The translations under genes and the position numbers were made by a program. Below are positions 1 to 11,757 of a DNA stretch of 64,000 nucleotides, in pieces. The DNA comes from Papilionanthe hookeriana x Papilionanthe teres (lineage: Eukaryota > Streptophyta > Magnoliopsida > Asparagales > Orchidaceae): assembly GCA_022702705.1 (NCBI GenBank), contig CM040421.1, forward strand, positions 74,084,121-74,148,120, read 5' to 3'. Within the stretch, counting starts at the first letter, position 1, and each line of letters opens with the position of its first letter. The notes below the pieces were generated by a model. The model ran no database searches. It was not told where the DNA came from and was given only the letters and a program-made list of their open reading frames with translations.

Positions 1-416
1 CACTACGGTGAGCCAATCTCCAAATTGATTGGTCCTACACCTTCACCGGACCAAGAGAAGTTCCCAGGTGAAAGCCCCCTCTCCGGGCCACCCAGTTGCT
101 CCAGCCTCCAAGCTTTGTGATCGGCTGTGGTCACTTTTGTACCTAGGCAATTCACCAGGCCAAGGGACTTCATCTGGAGCTTGCTTGGACCCAATTGAAC
201 GTGACACAACTCTCAGATCGAAGCTTCACTTCTCTGAGCAAAGGTATGAACTCACTCTTCCTGCTGAGCTTCTGGAGATTCTTTATTTGATATGAATCAA
301 TTTCAATGCATGATCACCATATAGATGTATTCTTCTCTTCAAGACGAATCCATAGAGCACAAGAACACAAAAATCTGTTAAGTATTGAGTGAGATCTTAG
401 GGTTTTAGTGTGGATC

Positions 417-640
417 ATCACGGGTTCACACCAGTCGTAGACGATGACTCGGAGCCGTTGGATCGAGCGTGTATCGAGCGGACGGCTCAGATGGTGTCGG
501 ACCAGGAGACGGTACGTGAACCGTGGGCCCCGTGGCAGCTGACTCAGATGGCGGCGTCGAACCGAGAAGCGCCGCGTGGGTCGTTCGGAGATGCTAAGGA
601 TGATGCGGCGCTGATTCGGATAAATAGAAAAATAGGATTT
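417..640 (+). promoter_or_regulatory. CpG-dense block of the LTR
   Basis: This is a short GC- and CpG-rich island in an otherwise AT-rich LTR. It follows the conserved phrase CTTAGGGTTTTAGTGTGG and is found at the same LTR position in every copy: 35751-35960, 55468-55677, reverse 25068-25270 and reverse 61547-61712. Some CpGs have become TpG or CpA in the older copies. A regulatory role is inference from position and conservation only. Confidence 0.4.
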
Positions 641-2370
641 TATGGATTTATTTAATTACCTAAACTTAGAAAATCCATAACTTTGTGTAGAAAAATCCTA
701 AAAATAAAATAAAAATACCCTCTTGCTCAGTGAACAGAGGAGAATAATGTGGAAAAGAAATCATGTAATTTCATTGAGTATTTTATTTTTAATGATTTAT
801 TTACTCCCTGCATTGTTTTAATTCTCCATTTGCATAGGCAATTCACCATGGCATGAGACCATAGGGCTTTTGAAGCCTCTGAACTTGGGAACATTCCCTG
901 AATTTTCCAAGGTCAGAGGCCATCCCTATGAGAAGTTATTGATTTTTCAATTGCATGTTACTGTTTTGAATATTTTAATTCCAATAATTAGCATATTGAG
1001 AAATAAATTCTAGGAAAATTTGGTGATGTTTCTTATGACCAGAGGAACCTATGAAAAATAAGTTTTAAGTTAATTCACTTGGAATAATCCTAATTGGCCT
1101 AAACACCCAAAATTGAACTTTAATTAATTAGGGTTAACTATACATCAAATTGACTTGGAAAAAATTTTCCACTGTCCTTTAGGGTTAGGAGAGTCTCACA
1201 CAAAAATTTGAAACTAATTGGACTTGATTTGATCCACAAAATGGGTTGATTAAGCCCCATAAGTAAAATTAAACTTTAAAAATTCATAACTTACAAAATA
1301 CTTTTCAAAAATTCACAAAAATGGTTTTGGAGCTTCTGTGATATCAGAGGAACTTAGAAAAATTAAAATTGTAATTTTCTAAAAAAGTTGATTTTTATCA
1401 TTATTTTAATATTTTTAATAATTAAAAAAATCATAAAAATCATAAAAATATTAAAAATCACCAAAATGTTACATTTTGAATTCAAATTACTTAGGAACAA
1501 ACCAAATATTTTTCCTAAGTCCCTAGGATAAGATATTGAATTTTAAAGGCTTAATGTAATTTTTAATATTAAAAAATGTTTTTTTCAACCTTTTCACTAA
1601 AATAATTCTAATAAATCAAAGAAAAATCAAAAAAATGAAAATAGTGTTTCTCTGAACTCCTTGAGGTCAGAGAGATTTAAGAAAAATATAAAATCCATTT
1701 TTGAACTTTAATTTTATTTTAAAATTAATTAATACTCCAAACTCAAAATAATTCTAATAAATAAAATATAATTCAAAAAATCACCAAAATTGGTCCAAAT
1801 GGTCCTCTGGTCATTAGAAACACCCCATAATTTTCTTAAAGACAGAACATTTCCTTGGTCATGTTATTAAATTTTCCTTAAAAACCCCCATTTTCCATTA
1901 AAAATAATTACATAAATAAATTAAATACAGAAAAATCACATTTTCTCCTCTAATGTCTTAATTGACATGTGAGTGAGGTTACATAAAAATTTCAAGTTAA
2001 TTTGAGCTTAATTTAGTGAGTTATAGAATTATTAAGCTTGAAGGGCAAAATGGTAATTAAAAAATTTTTAACCTTTAATTAAAATTTTAGGATTAATTAA
2101 AAAGGGGAGGGTAAAATATTTGATTTTAAACTGATTTTGGATGATTGAAACTTAAATGATTAAGGGTAGAAATCTACTAATCATTTCAAAAATAATTAAA
2201 ATAAAACTTTAATTAACTAATTAATTGAAATTTTGGAAGAATAATAGAAATTGGAATTATTAAAGTAGGGATATTATTAGGAGGATATTTATTCTTTAAT
2301 TTAAAAATCTCTAAACAATTCACTTCAATAATACTTAATTCTTAATTAAAAGTTAAAATAATAATCCAAA

Positions 2371-2536
2371 TTAAAATTAAACAAAAATTAAATTAAAATT
2401 AAATTGAAATTAAATTAAAATTAAATTAAATTAAATTAAATCAAATTAAATTAAAATTAAATTAAATTAAAACTAAATTAAATTAAAATTAAATTAAATT
2501 GAATTAAAATTAAATTGAATTAAATTAAATTAAAAT
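2371..2536. repeat. (AAATT)n-like low-complexity tract of the LTR
   Basis: Imperfect pentanucleotide repeats of AAATT/TTAAA with scattered substitutions. The tract occurs at the same LTR position in the other copies but differs in length between them, as expected for a slippage-prone tract. Confidence 0.85.
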
Positions 2537-3414
2537 CATTTAACAACAAACCTAAATGAAATCATTAAGAATTAAATCTAAAATAACTTAGACACTATTC
2601 CAAACTTAAACTAACTTTTTATAATTAAGTCAAAATTAAAATTAAATCATTAAGTTTAAATCATTAAAATACTTAATAAGTTGATTTGCCCTTTTAAAGC
2701 TCTTTTTATTATAACTCTTAAATGAGGCATCAAATGAAGTGTTACTTCACTTATAGGATATTCGAAATATCCTAGTTACGTGAGCAAGAGAACAAAACTT
2801 AAACTCCTGAATGATTAATTCACTTGTATAATTAAATTCTCTTGGACTTAAAACAATCCTAGAAGTATTGAAAAGATGTTTAAGACTCGTCTTAAGCACT
2901 TCCTCAATATGATAGGATGTTTATAAGAACAACTGAACTTAATTGTTCTCGGGTGAAGAAAGTCATCCTTAAACCAAAACACAAGGACCTAGACGTCATA
3001 GGAGATGATTAGCTATAGGATTAGGACTTTGGTAGACAACGAAATCCTTTCCCTTAGCTTTACCTAGGTACTTGTTGAAATATTTAAATGCCTTAACATA
3101 TGTTTTAAGTGCAACTTGGAATGACGGGAAGACCCTCCAGGTAAGCTTTTATTTTATTGCAATTTACTTTATTGCAATTTACTTACATGCACTGTACTTT
3201 ACTTTTCTTGCATGAAAACCAAAACCTTTAGGATAGTCCCTAAACTGAAACCAAAACTAAATTAAAAGTCATTGCAAGATAAAATTCACCGCCACAACAT
3301 TCCATAATATAAAAACAACTCAAAATTTAATCACAAATAGAACAATAAAACTACAATTGCAACTAAATTAAAACGTCTCGTTGAATGATCGGGAATACCT
3401 CGGATGATGTAACC

Positions 3415-3420
3415 CACGTG
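3415..3420 (+). promoter_or_regulatory. G-box (CACGTG) in a conserved LTR block
   Basis: CACGTG lies in the phrase GATGTAACCCACGTGTTGC. It is identical in the 5' LTR of T2 (38902-38907), the solo LTR (22047-22052, reverse) and the inverted LTR (59019-59024, reverse). It is lost in the oldest LTR (about 18595). G-boxes bind bZIP and bHLH factors in plants. Function here is inferred from conservation only. Confidence 0.45.
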
Positions 3421-4298
3421 TTGCTAACGGGATTTCCTACGGTCTAAATGAAAGTGTGGAACTCATTCAGTTGAGTTTAGCAAATTCATCCGGACTAAGT
3501 GAATTCGATGAAAATAATGGTGCCGGGATGACGGAACCGTGGGATCTTAATCGGTTCTGTTTAAACAACTTTAAGATTTGTTTTAATTAAAATAAAAATA
3601 TTTGGACTTTAAGATTTCTAAACCAAAACACTTCTCTCATCTCCTGATTTTCACCTTCTAAAACTAAACCTCTGCAACAACAAGGAGCTCGGAGCATGGT
3701 GGGCAGCATGGCCATCGTCATCAGCAAAACTCAGATCTACTTCAGCAAAACTTTCTTAGAATTAAATAACCAAGCCATAGGACTTCGTGGTAGTTTGCCT
3801 AGTGCGACATAAATCATCAACTCTTCGTTAGGCATTTGCATGATCATGTTATGTAAATTTAGCCCTAACCGGTCTTAGGACTCCGAGGTAGTCGTTCGGT
3901 ACGACATAAACCCTCACATCTTCGAGGCTATTTGTATGATTATGTCATACAAACATAAGTTCTAATTAATTAAAATTGGTAGGATTTCAATATTAAATAA
4001 AATCCCAAATTAAAGCCAAACATTAGGATAGTTTGGGAAGTTGCCAAGATTCTTCTTGGATCCTCAGCTTCTCCTACTTTCTTCCTTTGAACTCCTGAAA
4101 TTAACAGTTCCAAATTTGATCCATTCCCTATTGAAATTCCAAAATTCAATCCTTTGAAAACCCTAAACTTTGAAATTCTTGAGAGCAAAACCACTAATCA
4201 TTATTGAGAGTTTTCTTAAATGATTCCCGTCATTTAAGATGTAATTAACTATAGGAACTTGCCCTTATAAGGAACTTTACTAACCCAGGTAATATAAA

Positions 4299-4328
4299 CC
4301 CTGCTTAATTCCTTTATATTAAGCAGGG
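4299..4328 (+). other. Conserved stem-loop near the LTR 3' end, copy A
   Basis: CCCTGCTTAAT and ATTAAGCAGGG form a perfect 11-bp stem around an 8-nt loop, directly downstream of a TATA-like AATATAAACC. The same structure is perfect at 21123-21152 and 58105-58134, has one mismatch at 39786-39815, and shows compensatory changes in the diverged copy at 17656-17684. It is therefore probably a real RNA or DNA structure of the family. Its place at the putative transcription start or R region fits a role in RNA start, polyadenylation or packaging, but none of these can be shown from sequence. Confidence 0.7.
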
Positions 4329-4666
4329 GAACTTGTCGGCTTATAAAGTTGGTTTGCAGACCAAACGGATGTCACAAATCTTCTAGTTTATTTAACCGAG
4401 CCCCATCATCAAGCGGTGTGTCTATTCTCCGGGATAGATACACGGTTTGTGATGCGGTGCTCATTTATGTAAACTATTTGGGATGTGAGGTCGGTTTGAT
4501 TTCATATCTTAAAATTTTCAAACTCAAAATTATTTTTAAAATTAAATACTACTTTCTAAATTATATATATATTTAAATTAAATTTAAAATCTAAAAAATT
4601 CGCCGACAACTTCTGTAGCCGACCCCTTTTCAAAAATACAACACTCAACCTAAAAATATGCCGACA

Positions 4667-5172
4667 CATCCATTAATTTGTATTGTGGGTATAATTTCAG
4701 TACATTCATTCACTTCAAAATTCACTCCTCCCTTTTTTTGGTACATAATGAATTGGACTCACCCAAGCACTATCCGAAATAGGATAAATAATTCTAGCAT
4801 CCAGCCATTTTAAAATCTCTTTCTTAACTACTTCTTTCATTATAGGATTCAATCTCCTTTGCGGATCAACTCTCGGTTTATGTTCTTCATCTAATAAAAT
4901 TATGTGCATACAAATCGAAGGACTAACTCCTTTAATATCTGCCAAAGTCCATCCAAAAGCTTTCTTGTATCTTTTTAAAGTTTCCGATAACCTCGTTCTT
5001 GGTATTCGTTTAACTCAGAAGATACGATAAGCGGCAAGGTAGATGATTCTCCTAAACACATATACTTTAAATGATTAGGAAGAATTTTCATCTCAAGTTC
5101 AGGAGGTTTTATGATAGATGGAATTAAGCTTTTATCTCCACCTTCCATAGTGTCTAATACTTCGAATCTTTT
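4667..5172 (-). pseudogene. Athila pol: linker and beginning of reverse transcriptase, interrupted
   Basis: The minus strand encodes the conserved link into RT, then an open segment (4945-4715) reading IKGVSPSICMH and later SPIHYVPKKG. This is the N-terminal finger region of Ty3/gypsy RT, whose job is to copy element RNA into cDNA in virus-like particles. Just after it the frame can still be followed to a NE..EIIPT..I.G relic, and there the reading is cut at 4667 by the inserted LTR, before the catalytic aspartates. Upstream, 5172-4946 holds the PPELEMKILP...LKYVCLGE linker with frame breaks. The parallel copy on the plus strand is at 29366-29710. Confidence 0.85.
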
Positions 5173-6270
5173 CTAAACATACTCCAAATCTTCATTCTTC
5201 TTACTATCTGAATTTTCTTCATCTTCACTTTTTTCTTCAAACATATTTTTATATTCTTCTTCTTTTTCAAATATATTTTTAAAATGATCATTTCTCAAGT
5301 AATCACAGACCTCCATCCTAAAACATTCATTATCTTTTTCCATTGAGGGATACTTCATAGATTTTAAAATAGTAAAGGTCACCTCTTGATCATTAACTCT
5401 CATAATTAATTCTCATTTTTTAACATTAATTACCGCTCTTCCAGTAGCAAGGAATGGTCTTCCCAAAATGATTGGAATTTCATTATCTTCCTCCATATCA
5501 AGTACAATAAAATCCACAGGAAAGATAAATTTATCCACTTTCACCAACACATCTTCCACCACTCCTTTAGGGTAAGTAATGGAATGATAGGCCAACTGAA
5601 GAGTCACAGATGTAGGATAAATTTCTCCTTTTCCCAACCTTTTGATAATAGATAAAGGCATAAGATTAATACTAGCTCCCAGATCACATATAGCTTTTCC
5701 GAAAAAAATTTCACCTATAGCACACAGAAAAGTGGAACTACCAGGATCTTTAAGATTTTTCGTAAGCTTCTTCTGAATAATTGCACTACACTCTCTGCTA
5801 AGTGCAACAGTTTGATGATCTGTAAACTTTCTTTTCTTTCTCAGAATAACCTTGATAAACTTGGCATAGTCAGGCATCTGTTCTAATGCTTCAACAAAAG
5901 GAATATTTATCGTTAATATCTTAAGGATCTCCAAAAATTTTCTAAATCTGTTATCCCAGTTTTGTTTCTTCAATCTTTGAGAAAATAGAGGTGGTGGTTT
6001 TTCAATAGTTATCTTCATTGGCTCAAGAGGATAATCCAAGTTTGTATAAATCTTGTTTGAACCTTTTTCGATTTCCTCCTCCTCCTTTTCTATTTCAACT
6101 TCTTTTTGCACTCTAGTTTCCAATTCTTTTCCACTCCTTAATTGAATAGCCTTAAGTTGTTCCTTGTTTTGAACTTTTGGATTGATCTCAACATTACTTG
6201 GAAGTGTTCCAGAAGGTTTATTATCAAGTGCAGTGAAAATATGTCCCAATTGATTTTCAATATTTTTCAT
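5173..6270 (-). pseudogene. Athila protease region of gag-pol, broken
   Basis: Two open segments in one direction. 6270-5413 (285 aa) has a charged, Glu-rich linker, then a segment ending in the aspartic-protease core CDLGASINLMP at about residues 196-206, and further on IILGRPFLATG at about residues 267-277. 5403-5173 continues with MRVNDQEVTF, which normally follows directly. The family enzyme works as a dimer and cleaves the Gag-Pol polyprotein. The active-site triad reads D-L-G where D-T-G or D-S-G is common elsewhere, but DLGAS is usual for plant gypsy elements. A stop near 5410 and others split what should be one polyprotein, so it is not functional. Confidence 0.88.
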
Positions 6271-6291
6271 AGCAACACCTTGAGCTTGTAA

Positions 6292-7416
6292 TTAATTTCC
6301 CATATTCAGAATCATTTCTTCAGTAGACAACTTCTTATCCTTAAATTGTGGGTTACTATTCAATCCAGGAGGATAAGATGGTCTAAAATTAGTATTTCCT
6401 TGATTATTCGAATTTCCAATTGGATGTATAGAATTGTTAGCCAAATGAGGGTTAACATTAGCATTATTATTATTCCAATTGAAGTTTGGGTGATTCTTCC
6501 AACCAGGATTATAATAATTCGAATAAGGATTGTTAGGTCTATTAATAACATTTAAAGTCTCATAAGGTGTTTGAGATTCTGTTATCTGACCAAATGAATT
6601 TTCCTCCAACACTTGAGGTGGTTGAGAATAATTCATTCCATATTGATCTATTTTCTTAGAAAGGGCTGCAATTTGAGAAACTACCATAGTCATCACATCT
6701 GAATCATGAACACTAGCTACACTTTTAGGATGTACCCGTTCAGAGGGCCATTGAAAATTATTAGTAGCCATTTCTTCAATTAATGCATATGCTTCATCAA
6801 AAGGTTTTGACATTAATGATCCACCACCAGCAGCATCTATAATAGATCTCAATGATCCCACTAATCCATTAAAAAATGTTTGAATTATTAACCAATCTGG
6901 TAAAGCATGACATGGGCACTTCCTAAGAAGATCTTTAAATCTCTCCCAAGCTTCATTTATTGACTCTCCTTCAAACTGACAAAATGATGTAATATCATTT
7001 CTTAGTATAGCAGTCTTTGATGGAGGGAAATATTTTGAAAGAAACTTTTGAGATAATTCTCCCCAAGTTCTAATTGATCCAGGTGCTAACGAGTTTAACC
7101 ACGCCTTAGCTTTATCCCTTAATGAAAAAGGAAAGTCTAAGTCTGACAGCGTTAGTAGACACTCCGTCATATTTAAAAGTAGCACACAGTTCTAAAAATT
7201 AGCGAGATGTAAATTTGGATCCTCATTAGGTGTTCCTCCAAATTGATTATTTTGTACCATTTGGATAATAACAGTTTTAAGTTCAAATGAATTAACAGCA
7301 ACATCAGGATTTTGAATGGTTATGTGAATTTCATCTATTGTTGGGTTAGCATAATCTCTTAAAGGTCTTGGCAAATTTCCAATATCATTTCTCTGATTAT
7401 CTTGATTATTCACCAT
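6292..7416 (-). pseudogene. Athila gag (capsid) relic
   Basis: The gag start is taken at 7416 (MVNNQDNQRN...), shortly inside the PBS. Open segments 7416-7192 and 7185-6292 together cover the N-terminal leader and the retrotransposon gag domain, with FPFSLRDKAKAWLNSL, WGELSQKFLSKYFPPSK and the Phe/Glu-rich segment ending WLIIQTFFNGL, all typical of Athila gag. Downstream is an Asn/Pro-rich stretch (NNPYSNYYNPGWKNHPNF) that precedes protease in this lineage. Gag forms the virus-like particle and binds element RNA. A stop or shift between the two segments (about 7186-7191) and another near 6290 inactivate it. Confidence 0.9.
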
Positions 7417-7658
7417 TTTGCATGGATTTTCAATTTTTTTTGTTGTTTTCTAATTTTTCTGACAGTACGCTCTAACTCTGAATCGTAAGGCACTAAACCT
7501 ATAGATCCGCTACTACGCATATACAAACAAAAATACTTAAAATAAAGGTAAAAAATCACACAAATAAACACTACAAAATAAAAGTTTTATGTTACTATAT
7601 TATCAATAAATACCTTTTATACTTACTTTCTTTACTTACTTTATTTACTCCGTTACCT

Positions 7659-7676
7659 TCCTCTACAACGACACCA
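7659..7676 (-). other. Athila primer binding site (degenerate)
   Basis: On the minus strand this reads TGGTGTCGTTGTAGAGGA, preceded by TTTT. It matches the usual Athila context TTTTTGGCGCCGTTGCCGGGGA mostly through C-to-T and G-to-A changes. It lies just inside the LTR and about 240 bp upstream of the gag start, as expected for the tRNA-primed start of minus-strand DNA. Confidence 0.75.
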
Positions 7677-7685
7677 AAAACTCGA

Positions 7686-9257
7686 TGCGTCGGACTTATA
7701 TTGCAAGAATTTATGAACTCAATTTTATATATTTATAATGATTTTGTTAGGTCCAAGCATTCAACGCAAGTATACGTATCGTATCAAGTAATACAGGGCA
7801 CTAATGGAGTCCTGGTTATCGATCCCACGGGGAAGTTTGGAATATAAGAAAGCATTCACAATATAAGTAATGAAGCACTAAAATGCGATATTTAATTCGC
7901 AATTAAAGTTTACTACTTACTACTACTATGCAGGAAACAGTAACAATTAACTAAACTACAATTACTTCTAACAACTTTAAAATCAGAATTAACTACATAC
8001 ACACTAAACTAAGGATTTGAAAGGTTTTAGATATATTAGAAAAGTATCTTTCCTCTTGCAGTGAGAATATGATGTGTGGATTGATATGGAACAAATATTT
8101 ATGTTATTGTGCCAAATAAGAGCATAGATGATTCTTTACCCTTAAAAGAGTACCCTCTCTTCTAAGTAAGAAAAGAACATTGACATATCCTAAGTTTAGT
8201 CACTAAATCTAAGGCTAGGCTGTCGGCTCTCACTTCGGAGCTCCCACTCACCCTTCACCCGAAGGCTAACCTTTGATATTAGTTACTAATCTTAGAACCA
8301 ATTTGGGGATTTCAGCCTGTCACCCTGAAATCTCCACATTGAAGTCCATCAAAACATATTTACCTATTTATTTGCACTCAATTCCCATGAACTGCGTAAT
8401 TCATCCATATAAATTGAATGGATCTTTCATTATTGTTGTAGGACATTAAATCCTTTCAAACTTAATGTTCAACAACATATTTTAACTTTTCAATTTGCCA
8501 AATCAAAAAGTAAATTAAGTTCAAAATGAAAAACCATCATAATTTCTTCATTACATTAAAAGCACATCAAATCCACATCAATCCATCATCACATCTCTAT
8601 GCAAGAAGAAAGACAAGGGAGACTACTCAGAATTCATGGATAAGATATAATAAAACATTGATTTTATATATAAAAGAAAAGTCATACAAACCAAAAAAAA
8701 ATACAACTTATCTCTTTCTCTTCCCCAATGTAATTCCCTTGAAGTTCCTTTGAATCCTCTTTCTCTTCTCTACAACACTTAATTCTCTCTTCAGAATGGA
8801 AAGGAAGAAACAATCTCTCACTTTACCCCTTCTCCTTCACTCCTTAAAGAAGAATTCCTCTCAAATCCTCACTCTACACACACTTCTCCTAAACCCTAAC
8901 ACTTAACACTCACTAAAACTACACTAGAACTATTGAAGAGACACAAGAGACACACCATTTTCGTCAAAAAATAGCTACTACGGCACTCTATCATGCCAAT
9001 ATTTGCTGAAGTCTCTAGATTTGGGCTCCGGCGGCGCCCATTCTGGCGCTGGCGGCGCCAAAATACTTTTTCCACCATTTTGCTCGTTTTTGCTCGTTTT
9101 ATCTCCGGATTTGTTCCTTTTTGCTTTTTTTCACTCCAATCACCTAAAATCATCATACCTGTAACAAATCATGAAAAATATGTTTCTTTAAAGTGCAATA
9201 CCACCAAAAAATGGGTAAAATTATATAGCAAAAACCGCATATATTTTTGGTGCATCA
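7686..9257 (-). repeat. LTR of the Athila element
   Basis: On the minus strand it begins TGATGCACCAAAAATATATGC at 9257 and ends CGACGCA at 7686, giving TG...CA ends and about 1.57 kb, within the usual Athila LTR range. It is colinear with 19718-20851 (same strand) and with 28422 to about 29345 (plus strand). Shared phrases are CAAGTATACGTATCG at its 3' end and TGTGCCAAATA.GAGCAT inside. The 3' boundary is inferred from the PBS and could be off by a few bases. Confidence 0.8.
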
Positions 9258-11045
9258 CTTTGCTAAGTAGCTTCTCGAATGTTCTGATTGTAAAACCTTT
9301 AAGTAAGAAACCCACTGAATCGTGGATTCATTTTAAAAGAACCTTAACTGCATCTCATGCTTAGATTTTTCCATCGTAGGATGTACTCCACCAAAGTTTC
9401 ATCTGGATTTTGCTTCTCTGCCATAAGATCACCAACGGTGATATGGTTCTGAACTCCGATAAATTAATTGATAAAAAGGTCTTCCATTTCTGTGAATGTC
9501 TCTAATGAACCATTTGGTAGCTCTGCATACCAATTGAAGGTAGCTTTGGTGAGGCTACTTACAAATTGGCGAAACAAAAGTGCTTCATTACCCCCGAGTT
9601 GCAGCAGCTCGCTCGGAAGTGTGAACATACTGTCGAGGGTTTCTTGTTCCTTCAAAAGTATTAAACAACGGTGATACAAAACCCCTGGGGTATTGGACAA
9701 TATCAAACTCCTCTGGGTAAGGTCTACCCTGCGAAACAGATACTTGCATTTTATTTTGAGCCAAGGCTTCTCTCACCTGTTGTTTTACCATTTGTTTAAT
9801 GTCATTTGTAGTATATGACCTTGAACTGAATCTTCTTCGATTGTTCATCTCTGTTAGCAAGAGTGAGCTTCTTTCTTTCATATGTAATGAGAATGGCTTC
9901 CAGGTGGTTTGTTTCGAGAGGTACCATCTGCAGTGATTGTGGCCGCCCTTGAATAGTGCCTATGGAGGTGATCATTTCTTTTATTTTCTTTTCAACCTAG
10001 TTGATCCGTTTGTCACACTGCTGAATGATCCTTTAGAATTTATCTGCGGTTTCTTCCTTAGTGGGTAAGGGAGCCTCACATGAGGATGATGTGGCTTCAG
10101 TCTCAACAACATTGATTTTGGCTAATCCTTCCTCCATGTAATCTGACACTTTGTAGCTTTCATCCTCCATGTATTTTCTTCGTTCTCTAGACAACAACGC
10201 AATTTCAGCTTGGAGCATCTCCAATTCAAATAAGATGCAGTAGAATGAATAGAAGACATGAAGGATGAATGAGTAAACCCTGTTTAACCGATCTGAAATC
10301 ATTGGATGTTGTCTCCCATCCAACTGATCTGAAATCATTGGACGCTGTCTCCAATATGTCATGTATGGTTCCTACTGGAACGACTGCTACTAGGCTGACT
10401 GTGCTGAGGAACATACTACTGTAAGTGCTGTGGCGGCTGTTTGACTTTTAGAATTTCCTTTCCAATGCCTCCTTTTCTGTGCCTTGTTAGTTGTACGAAC
10501 TTTGAATCGGACCCATTCTCGAGTTCAGAAAATGGTAGAATACAAGCATTGACCGACCCTTCCTTTTGTAGAATCTCTTTTCCTTTTTCCAACAAAGCAG
10601 TTGGTGCAGTGAAGGGGAATCTAGTAGTAGGAGCTGAAGCAGTCTTTGGAGAAGTCCCAATGCTCCCAGTGGCATGCTTCACAGCAATAGAAGAGTTCTT
10701 TTCAAACAACACCCCCTTCAAATGAGAGAAATCTGTAGCAGGCTTCAAGTTGAACTCTACAATAGGCTCGACGGACCTGTTCATTTCAGGCTTCATTACT
10801 GTGACGACCACTTCCCCAAACTTAGCACCAATATCATTGAACCCTTATCCAAGCTTAATAATTGCCAGGTTAGGTAGCTTATCCCTATTGACAGTGAACT
10901 CCAGCCCAAAGGCAAAATAAAAGATTAGCTTTGGCAAAGACATTGCCCCTGTCATTTGAAGAATTCCAGAAGTCAGTGAGATCTTGTGCTTTGCAATTCC
11001 AACGAAAGCACTCAAGTCAACACACTTGTCTTGGGAACTGGGCAT
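9258..11045 (-). pseudogene. Tat-type gag relic of T1
   Basis: Successive minus-strand open pieces (11045-10845, 10811-10416, 10362-10033, 9881-9588, 9706-9464) align in order with the 621-residue gag ORF of T2. Matching landmarks are SLPKLIFYFAFGLEFTV near the start, PIVEFNLKPATDFSHLK, LTRHRKG, DIKQMVKQQVREALAQNK, GRPYPEEFDIVQYPRGFVSP and LLFRQFVSSLTKATFNWYAELPNGS. The last two define the capsid core of this group. Frame changes between every piece show it cannot be translated as one protein. The true start is probably the ATG of the LPKLIF segment rather than the upstream one at 11045. Confidence 0.85.
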
Positions 11046-11565
11046 CCTTTAGTTATGTGAATTTTATTTGAAGTGTTCATTTTGTTTCATTTTTATTTTC
11101 AAAATTTAGAGTGTATTTTTCAATTTTTTATTTAGTTAGTGATTATAGTATTGAAAAGATTAGATTTGATTTCGAAGATTAACGAAAGTTGAGAAATGTA
11201 AAAGATTTGGCTCAATTTTGCAAATAGCAAATTGAACTGAAAAGATATAATGTGAAGGCGAAGTCTGGGACTCAGTTTGGGACCCTCTTCACAACGCACA
11301 TTGCTTTGGTGAAACTTGTTCACCAACACACCTATTGGGGTCCAACTCCACGTAATCAAAGAAAATTCCTAAAGACTTATGAATTCCTCTGTTGAAGAGT
11401 GGTTAAACAGATGGTCGTGAAATTAAACTAAGTTTGATGTACCCTCCCAAGAAAGAAATGGGCAAAGTATGCCAATAGAATAATGGTAATCTAGTTCATG
11501 AGGGACATGAATGCATTACTGACGTATGAAAACAAATTTCCTAACCATAATGGAGAGAGAGACTT
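11046..11565 (-). other. Untranslated leader of T1 between PBS and gag
   Basis: No coding potential is visible. It corresponds in position and length to 40172-40692 of T2. Sequence similarity is weak apart from short stretches. Confidence 0.5.
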
Positions 11566-11583
11566 TCCCCAGTGGAGTCGCCA
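11566..11583 (-). other. Tat-type primer binding site of T1
   Basis: On the minus strand this reads TGGCGACTCCACTGGGGA. It differs by two transitions from the T2 site TGGCGACTCTGCTGGGGA and is separated from the LTR end by the same five bases, GCTTC. A PBS of this kind is found in Tat/Ogre elements, where I recall it being assigned to tRNA-Arg. The tRNA assignment was not checked here. Confidence 0.85.
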
Positions 11584-11588
11584 GAAGC

Positions 11589-11757
<169 letters not shown>

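Larger units (their letters stand above)
1..4666 (+). mobile_element. 3' two thirds of a long Tat-type LTR (copy A)
   Basis: This stretch is colinear with about 35390-40148 of the 5' LTR of the complete element T2, with 55080-58066, and in reverse with 20852-25650. It enters the window at about LTR position 2590 and ends with the family terminus (AAAAATATGCCGACA). Immediately after it the sequence becomes Athila pol on the other strand, so the copy inserted into that RT. The five bases after it are CATCC, and the matching target duplication would lie left of the window. Whether this is a solo LTR or the 3' LTR of a full element cannot be told here. Short ORFs inside it show no recognisable domain and I regard them as chance. 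Internal landmarks are the CpG-dense block at about 417-640, an (AAATT)n tract, the G-box at 3415-3420 and the stem-loop at 4299-4328. Confidence 0.9.
4667..9257 (-). mobile_element. Athila-type Ty3/gypsy element, truncated by the LTR insertion
   Basis: Read on the minus strand the order is LTR (9257-7686), PBS, leader, gag, protease region and RT start. The element is then cut at 4667 by the long LTR to the left. Gag, the DLGAS protease and the VPKKG segment of RT are typical of the Athila lineage. The 5' terminus TGATGCACC at 9257 abuts Tat-type gag sequence, so the element inserted into that gag, and CAAAG (sense) would be the expected target duplication. The rest of pol, the env-like ORF and the 3' LTR lie beyond the left edge. 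Stops and frameshifts in every part show that it is inactive. Confidence 0.9.
9258..11588 (-). mobile_element. Internal 5' part of an older Tat-type element (T1)
   Basis: The minus strand carries PBS, about 520 bp of untranslated leader and a gag relic homologous to T2 40693-42810. It is cut at 9257 by the Athila insertion, exactly inside the conserved phrase that reads GAGAAGCTGCTTAGCAAGG in T2. Its LTR lies to the right, split by the LINE. Divergence from T2 is far larger than between the T2 LTRs, and gag is broken in at least five places, so this is an older member of the lineage. Confidence 0.85.

Noticed and set aside
370..415. Telomere-like TTAGGGTTTTAG in the LTR
   Set aside because: Only a single degenerate unit. 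There is no telomeric array.
410..655. 81-residue ORF in LTR copy A (and a similar one at 35750-36031)
   Set aside because: The frames and ends differ between copies, stops appear at the same place in others, and no domain is visible.
8993..9364. 123-residue ORF across the Athila LTR end and T1 gag
   Set aside because: It crosses the junction of two elements on the opposite strand and so cannot be an ancestral gene.
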